42,959 nt of DNA. Origin: Thermoanaerobaculia bacterium. Its GTDB lineage: Bacteria > Acidobacteriota > Thermoanaerobaculia > Thermoanaerobaculales > Sulfomarinibacteraceae. Location of the stretch: NCBI GenBank assembly GCA_027061805.1, contig JAMOWA010000038.1:1-42959 (forward strand), in the 5' to 3' direction. Below are positions 38,136 through 42,959 of this stretch, piece after piece (position 1 is the first letter of the stretch; the number at the start of each line of letters is the position of its first letter). Both the position numbers and the translations under genes were made by a program. The notes beneath the pieces were generated by a model that worked only from the letters and a program-made list of their open reading frames with translations, was not told the DNA's origin and searched no databases.

Positions 38136-41100
38136 TCAGGAGCCGAGGACCACCTCCGCGGTACCGCCCGCCGGAACCTCGACGGTCCTGGTCTCGCTCG
38201 CCCCGTCCGGAGAAACGGCCTCGACGGTCCAGGCTCCGGCGGGAACCCGCAGCTCCGCCCCCCCCGCCGGCACGGGCACCCACTCCCCGCCGGCGGGGTT
38301 GAGGTAACGGTGAACGGGCAGGGGCAGGCCCGTGGCACCGTCGATGGCACGGATCCGCCACGCTGGCCCCTCGCCACGGGGTGCCGTCACGCGAAGCCTG
38401 CCGACGGGACGGAGGGTCACGGGCACCTCGGGGCCCGGGTTCCGGACACGGACCAGTGCCGCCTCGCTCCCTTCCCCCACCAGCAGGATCCAGTCGCCGC
38501 CGGGTAGATCTTCCAGTGTGCACCGTCCACCGCCGTCACAGGCCGTCTGGCGGAGTGTGCCCACCACTCCACCTCCCAGGGGGAGCGCCCAGATACTCGC
38601 GGCGGGGGCACCTCCACCGGTCCGCACCACCAGGGTCACCCCGCCCCCCGGTTCCAGTTCCACGTCCAGGGGGGTGAACAGCCCCTCCCGGACGGCGGCC
38701 GGCACCCTCTCGGAACGGTACCCCCGGGCCTCCATGGTCACCGCGTACTCGCCGTCGGGAAGCTCTCCGAGGCGGTACCGGCCGTCCTCCCCGGAACTCG
38801 CCCGCCGCACCATCTCCGGGATGCCCACCCGGCGGGCCTCCACGGCCGCGCCGGCCAGCGGCAGACCGGTCTCCCGGTCCAGCACCCGTCCCTCCAGGCC
38901 CCCGGCGGGGACCTCCAGGTCCAGCCGGAGATCGCCTTCCAGGACCAGGTGCTGCCCGGTGAGCACCTCCGCCCCCGGGGTCCGCACCTGGACCTGGTAT
39001 TCACCCGGCTCCAGGCCCTCCACCCGCCAGGCGCCGTCCTCGCCCGTGGTGGTGCTGGCCCCTTCCGTTCCCCCCACCGCGATGACGGAGACCGCCAGGC
39101 CCGGCACGCCGAGGCCCGCCCGGGTCACCGTCCCCGTGAGGGTGGCGCCTCCTCCGAAGTCGATCTCCACCCATGCGGGCTCCGCGGGGTCCGGCAGATC
39201 CACCACCACGCTCCGCGCCCGACCGCCGGGAACCACCATGGCCCTCACGGTCACCCGCCCGGGGCGGACACCCTCCAGCCGGAAACTGCCGTCCGGTTGC
39301 ACCCGCGTCTCCGCCCCGCCGCCCAGCACCCTGCACCGGTCGAGCTCCGAGCCCTCCAGGCCCCGGACCACCCCCTCGACGACCCCTCCCCTCTCCAGCC
39401 GGAGTTCCACGACGGAGTCCTCCCCGGCCTTCACCTCGACCTCCCGGGCCGGGCTCCCGGCGAAGCCCTCGGCCCGGGCCGAGAGTCTCCAGGTACCCGG
39501 CTCTGCCTCCTCCACCGAGAAGCCGCCGTCGGCGCCTGTCTTCAGCGGGCCGCGGCTGAAGTCGTCCGGACCGAATTGCATCACCGAGGCCCCGGCCACC
39601 GGCGACCCCTCGGGGTCCAGCACACGCCCCACGATCCGCCCCGGCCGCTCCAGCCTCAGGACCACCTCCTCCCCGCTCCCGGCCCGGGCCGCCGCCTCCC
39701 CGCGCAGGCCACCGGAGGCCGTCGCCACGAGGCGAAGCTCGCCGGGGGCCAGCCCCTCGAGGACGAAGGTCCCGTCCGCGGCGGTCTGCGCCATCTGCCG
39801 GGATTCTGCACCGGTGGCCTCCACGGTGGCTCCGGCCACCGGGCCCCCGTCGGGGCCCAGGACACGCCCCCGGAGCGTCTCGCCCGGCTTCAACCGGACG
39901 GTGACGGGCTCCGGGTCACGGTCCTCGGGGACGCTCACCTGGAGCTCCGCCGGCTGATACCCCCCGCCCGACACGTTCAGCACCACCGTGCCGGGCTCGA
40001 GATCCTCCACGCGGAAGGTCCCCCCCTGGCCCGAGGTGGTCTTGCCGGCGGGCATCACGCTCATGGCCGAACCCATGCCCGCCACCGCGACCTTCCTGCG
40101 GGCGAAGAGCTCCACGTCAAGTCCCTCGAGGCCCTCGCCGCTCTCTGCGTCCACCACCCTCCCCGTGAGGGTCCGCCCCTCGCGCACCGGGACCTCCACC
40201 TCGCCCTCGGGAGGCAGTGTCACCTTCACCGGCGGGCCGGGGATCCATCCCGCGGCACGGGCCCTGAGGTAGATCTCCCCTCGGGGATCCAGCCCCTCCA
40301 CCACGAAACGGCCGTCCTCGCCGGCCGTCAGGTCTCCCTTGAAGTGGAGAATCTCGGCGTTTCGGGTGGCCATCACCTCGGCACCCGGCACCGGCCGGCC
40401 CTCCGGGTCCACGACCCGGCCCTGCACCGAGACGGCCCGGTGCAGCTCCTGGTCGCCGAGGTCAACCCCCTCCGGCGGGACCTCCAGGTCCGGAATGGTC
40501 CGGACCACCCAGTCCTCCGCGGAGAGGGCCAGGTCCACCGTCCCCACGGGTACGGCCTCCAGAACCACCCGCCCGTCCTCACCGGTCACTCCCGAGGCCA
40601 GCGGCTCACCCGGAGGGGCACTCTCCACGCCGCCCGCAAACAGGAGGGAGCCCGCATCCCGCACCGAGGGCACGTGGGCCTCCACCGTGACGCCGGGTAC
40701 CGGCTCGCCCGCGGGGTCCAGCACCCGCAGCGAGACCGCGGCCCCCTGCACCAGCTTCAGCGTCACCTCCACGGCGCCGCCGGGCTCCGGCTCCAGCGTC
40801 CCGCTCCTGGCGGGAGGATACCCCTCTGCCCGGGCCACCAGCTCCAGCGGTTCCGCGGGCAGCGATCCGATCCGGAAGGAGCCGTCCGGGCCGGTGATGG
40901 CCAGGGGCTCGCCCAGCTCCACCAGCCCCCCGGACCCGGGGGAGCGCCGGGGCAACATGATGCGCCACCACTCCGCAACCCTCGCCCCGAGGCGGACTCC
41001 CTCCACGCCCTCGCCCGCCGGACCGATGACCCGGCCACCGATGGACGCCGCCCCCCGGAGAGGAACCACGACCTCTTCCTGGCCCGGCGCCACCGGAAGG

Positions 41101-42140
41101 AGGCCCGGCGTCAGATCCGGACCCCAGATCCTGAGCCCCTCCTCCTCCGCAGGGCGGGGCAGGAACAGCTCCCCCTCGCGAACCCCCTGCACCGCACCGG
41201 GAAGAGACGGCGGAATCCATCCGGCCGAGACCACCACGGGCCCCGGCGCCCCACGGAAGACCAGGTGCACCACGGGAGGCATCTCCAGCCGGAGTTCCAG
41301 CTCCTCCGCGGGCGCCCCGGACCCCTCGAGCCGGGCCATCCGCCCGTCGGAGGAGGCCACCACCACCCCCCCCCCCCGCCGCGCCACCCGGAGCACCGCC
41401 CGCCCGTCCTCCCCGGTCCGCACCACCGTCCCCGGCGGGCCTGCGGCCGACGCCACCAGGGCGCCCGCGGCGGGCTCACCCGTGGGTGTCACCACCCTCA
41501 CGGTCAGCTCGCGGCCGCCTGGCACCAGGTTCACCGCCGCGGGAAGCGGGGCCCTGCCCTCCCAGGTGGCCCACCGTCCCTCCGGCCCGAGAACGTGAAG
41601 CTCCACCGCGGCGTCCCGCGCGGGCACCGTGGCCTCCACGACGCCACTCTGGTCCGTCAGAGTCCGGGTCACCGAGGGCACCCAGCGCCCGGGAAGCCGG
41701 CCCCAGGGCCCCTCCTCGCACCGCCCCCACACCAGGGCTCCCGCCACGGCACCGCCCCCGCCCCGGACCCGCAGCTTCACCGTTCGCCCCGGCGGCAGCC
41801 ATGCCAGGGGCAGCTCCGCCTGTTCCGGCACCACGACCAGGAAGGACCGCCCCACGTGTCCCGCGGCGCTCGCCTCCACCGAGACGGGCAACGCCTCCGC
41901 GGGCACCTCCAGCGAAAAGGCTCCCCCCGCCCTCACCGTGGTCTCCGCCACGGGCCGGAAGCGGTCCTCGGGGTGATCCAGCAGCCAGGAACCCACCGCC
42001 CAGGCCCTCACCTCGGCCGTGACCGGACCGCCCTCGGCCCGGACCGTACCCGCCACCCGCAGGATCCCGCCCGAAGCCACCGGCCCGGAGCCGGCCAGGA
42101 GCCCCGCGATCAACGCCCCATGGAGCAACACCTGCCGCAT
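38136..42140 (-). CDS. Large exported protein of carboxypeptidase-regulatory-like repeats
   Basis: A protein of 1334 aa. Residues 1-24 are a signal peptide (MRQVLLHGALIAGLLAGSG). The rest is a chain of beta-sandwich repeats of 80-100 aa, each with G-R-V-x-D-P-x-G-x-P-V-x-G-A then DG-x-F-x-V-E-x-L-x-P-G. At least nine are clear from about residue 370 on (for example VQGRVVDPEGRPVPGAEV, LRGRVLGPDGGPVAGATV, IVGRVLDPEGSPVAGASV). The N-terminal third has degenerate versions (LTVRVVTPTGEPAAGALV). No catalytic motif, sorting signal or C-terminal anchor is seen. It is probably a surface or secreted structural/adhesive protein. GGGGAGG precedes the ATG at 42140. It lies 120 bases after the Cys-rich secreted protein gene on the same strand. 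Confidence 0.88.
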   Translation of the reverse strand: MRQVLLHGALIAGLLAGSGPVASGGILRVAGTVRAEGGPVTAEVRAWAVGSWLLDHPEDRFRPVAETTVRAGGAFSLEVPAEALPVSVEASAAGHVGRSFLVVVPEQAELPLAWLPPGRTVKLRVRGGGGAVAGALVWGRCEEGPWGRLPGRWVPSVTRTLTDQSGVVEATVPARDAAVELHVLGPEGRWATWEGRAPLPAAVNLVPGGRELTVRVVTPTGEPAAGALVASAAGPPGTVVRTGEDGRAVLRVARRGGGVVVASSDGRMARLEGSGAPAEELELRLEMPPVVHLVFRGAPGPVVVSAGWIPPSLPGAVQGVREGELFLPRPAEEEGLRIWGPDLTPGLLPVAPGQEEVVVPLRGAASIGGRVIGPAGEGVEGVRLGARVAEWWRIMLPRRSPGSGGLVELGEPLAITGPDGSFRIGSLPAEPLELVARAEGYPPARSGTLEPEPGGAVEVTLKLVQGAAVSLRVLDPAGEPVPGVTVEAHVPSVRDAGSLLFAGGVESAPPGEPLASGVTGEDGRVVLEAVPVGTVDLALSAEDWVVRTIPDLEVPPEGVDLGDQELHRAVSVQGRVVDPEGRPVPGAEVMATRNAEILHFKGDLTAGEDGRFVVEGLDPRGEIYLRARAAGWIPGPPVKVTLPPEGEVEVPVREGRTLTGRVVDAESGEGLEGLDVELFARRKVAVAGMGSAMSVMPAGKTTSGQGGTFRVEDLEPGTVVLNVSGGGYQPAELQVSVPEDRDPEPVTVRLKPGETLRGRVLGPDGGPVAGATVEATGAESRQMAQTAADGTFVLEGLAPGELRLVATASGGLRGEAAARAGSGEEVVLRLERPGRIVGRVLDPEGSPVAGASVMQFGPDDFSRGPLKTGADGGFSVEEAEPGTWRLSARAEGFAGSPAREVEVKAGEDSVVELRLERGGVVEGVVRGLEGSELDRCRVLGGGAETRVQPDGSFRLEGVRPGRVTVRAMVVPGGRARSVVVDLPDPAEPAWVEIDFGGGATLTGTVTRAGLGVPGLAVSVIAVGGTEGASTTTGEDGAWRVEGLEPGEYQVQVRTPGAEVLTGQHLVLEGDLRLDLEVPAGGLEGRVLDRETGLPLAGAAVEARRVGIPEMVRRASSGEDGRYRLGELPDGEYAVTMEARGYRSERVPAAVREGLFTPLDVELEPGGGVTLVVRTGGGAPAASIWALPLGGGVVGTLRQTACDGGGRCTLEDLPGGDWILLVGEGSEAALVRVRNPGPEVPVTLRPVGRLRVTAPRGEGPAWRIRAIDGATGLPLPVHRYLNPAGGEWVPVPAGGAELRVPAGAWTVEAVSPDGASETRTVEVPAGGTAEVVLGS

Positions 42141-42260
42141 GACTACCTCCCCGAACATGCGAATGTTGTTCCGTTGTGTGCCATTATATCCGGCCCGCGC
42201 CGGGATCTGGCAACCGGGGCGGACCTCGGCGCCGACGGGAGTCCAGACGGACTGGAAGCC

Positions 42261-42902
42261 TCAGTGTGTCTTCGTGATGTAGGTCTTTTCGGACGGCTCC
42301 CCGGCCGTCAGGACCACGTCCCGGGTGCCGAAGCGCCTGGCCCCCTCACGGGTGGTCACCGACCAGCTCACCCTGGCCACGGGCCCCGGTCCGTCCCTGG
42401 GCTCCATCCGCCGCACCTCGAACTCGGCCCGGCCCCAGCCCTCCACGTCCAGCTCGTACCGTTCCACGCCACCCTCCGCCCGGAGCACGAGCGTGAAGTC
42501 GCGGGGTTCCCCACCGATGACGACTCCACCGGACAGCGTTCCCGCGGGCACCCCGGGCCGGCCGAGACGTGTGGCGTCACCCTGGTACTCCCAGATGTCC
42601 ACGAGAAGCCGCGCCACCTCCGGCCCCACCATCTCCACCACCAGCTCCTCGGGAAGCGCCGTCCAGCCCGCCGCCGGAGCCGCACCGGTTGAGGAAGCCG
42701 TGCAACTCACGCCCCAGCACGTGCTCACCTCGGCGTGGCAGTCCTCGAGAACCAGGCCGGCCCTGCACTCGTAGAGGTGCGCCCGCTTCACGTAAACGCA
42801 CCGGTAATTGCAGGATGCACGGGCTGCCGGCACCATCGAGAAGAGCCCCCCGGCCACAACGGCGAGGAACCCGGACCACTTTCGAAGCCCGAATCTGCTC
42901 AT
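42261..42902 (-). CDS. Small Cys-rich exported protein
   Basis: A protein of 213 aa. A signal peptide (about 1-29, RKWSGFLAVVAGGLF ... ARAS) is followed by a 40-residue stretch with six Cys (CNYRC, YEC, EDC, STCWGVSC), which may form disulfides in the periplasm or outside. The rest is a mostly beta domain (VIGGEPRDFTLVLRAEGGVE, YELDVEGWGRAEFEVRRMEP). I recognise no family. GGAGG lies 6-10 bases before the ATG. The upstream 57 bases to the window edge are AT-rich, with TACGAT (minus strand) as a possible -10 box. It is probably the first gene of a unit with the large repeat protein downstream. Confidence 0.82.
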   Translation of the reverse strand: MSRFGLRKWSGFLAVVAGGLFSMVPAARASCNYRCVYVKRAHLYECRAGLVLEDCHAEVSTCWGVSCTASSTGAAPAAGWTALPEELVVEMVGPEVARLLVDIWEYQGDATRLGRPGVPAGTLSGGVVIGGEPRDFTLVLRAEGGVERYELDVEGWGRAEFEVRRMEPRDGPGPVARVSWSVTTREGARRFGTRDVVLTAGEPSEKTYITKTH

Positions 42903-42959
42903 CGTTCACCTCCAGTCCGATGATCCACGAGAATCGTACATCAACAATAACTTATGGTC

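Noticed and set aside
38136-42140. Repeats within the large exported protein as a DNA repeat array or CRISPR
   Set aside because: The periodicity is at protein level with diverged DNA; there are no identical direct repeats with unique spacers.
38949-42692. 1247-aa plus-strand frame opposite the large repeat protein
   Set aside because: Antisense shadow; Pro/Arg/His-rich translation without signal or motif.

Overview
High-GC bacterial chromosome segment from a Gram-negative (didermic) organism: it encodes a TonB-dependent outer-membrane receptor, an outer-membrane-type beta-barrel, several signal-peptide lipoproteins, System I cytochrome c maturation and a large Ser/Thr kinase. The secreted protein with LVIVD repeats and two copies of a C-terminal 'IPAAAH...WRTD...HNPGT' domain, the cytosolic kinase with a long helical tail, and the carboxypeptidase-regulatory-like repeat protein are the kind of content seen in Acidobacteriota (Thermoanaerobaculia-like). 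That placement is an inference from gene content only.

Layout. 1-2939: hairpin, sigma70-like promoter, TPP riboswitch and a TonB-dependent receptor, probably for thiamin or a precursor. 3175-4587 (-): pyruvate kinase. 5106-6646: a broken gene that begins with the glycine loop of a Ser/Thr kinase and continues in another frame into a TPR-like tail. 6852-11953 (-): cytochrome c maturation operon ccmA-B-C-D-E-F with the Cys-type CcmE and no ccmG or ccmH. 12110-15973: sensor kinase, OmpR-type regulator, O-antigen-ligase-like protein and a small membrane protein, all joined by 4-base ATGA overlaps. 16032-19601 (-): secreted LVIVD beta-propeller protein. 19931-21845: GntR/FCD regulator with a palindromic operator in its own promoter, then a class V aminotransferase of the cysteine desulfurase type. 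22009-24768: Ser/Thr kinase, with its 3' end overlapping a MidA-like methyltransferase on the other strand. 26078-29325 (-): CLC anion channel/transporter with CBS and TrkA-C domains, bacterioferritin and a glycine-zipper lipoprotein. 29629-32437 (-): outer-membrane barrel protein, DUF4136 lipoprotein and SYLF protein. 33012-34292 (-): dicarboxylate/glutamate symporter. 34371-34660: patatin remnant. 34841-38066: disulfide-reductase-like flavoprotein, DUF302 protein and peptidase T in one coupled operon. 38136-42902 (-): a 1334-aa secreted repeat protein and a small Cys-rich secreted protein.

No CRISPR array, transposase, phage gene, rRNA or tRNA was recognised. The points most worth a second look are non-coding: (1) the TPP riboswitch followed by two mutually exclusive hairpins over the ribosome binding site of the receptor gene; (2) five genes whose -10 box lies 6-7 bases before the start codon with no Shine-Dalgarno, so they are probably leaderless; (3) a 90-bp intergenic repeat present twice, 30 kb apart and inverted, matching 75 of 90 positions without gaps; (4) a second dispersed intergenic family made of an 8-bp tandem repeat plus GACGT-rich units. 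The ccm locus is a good example of the variant System I with Cys-type CcmE.
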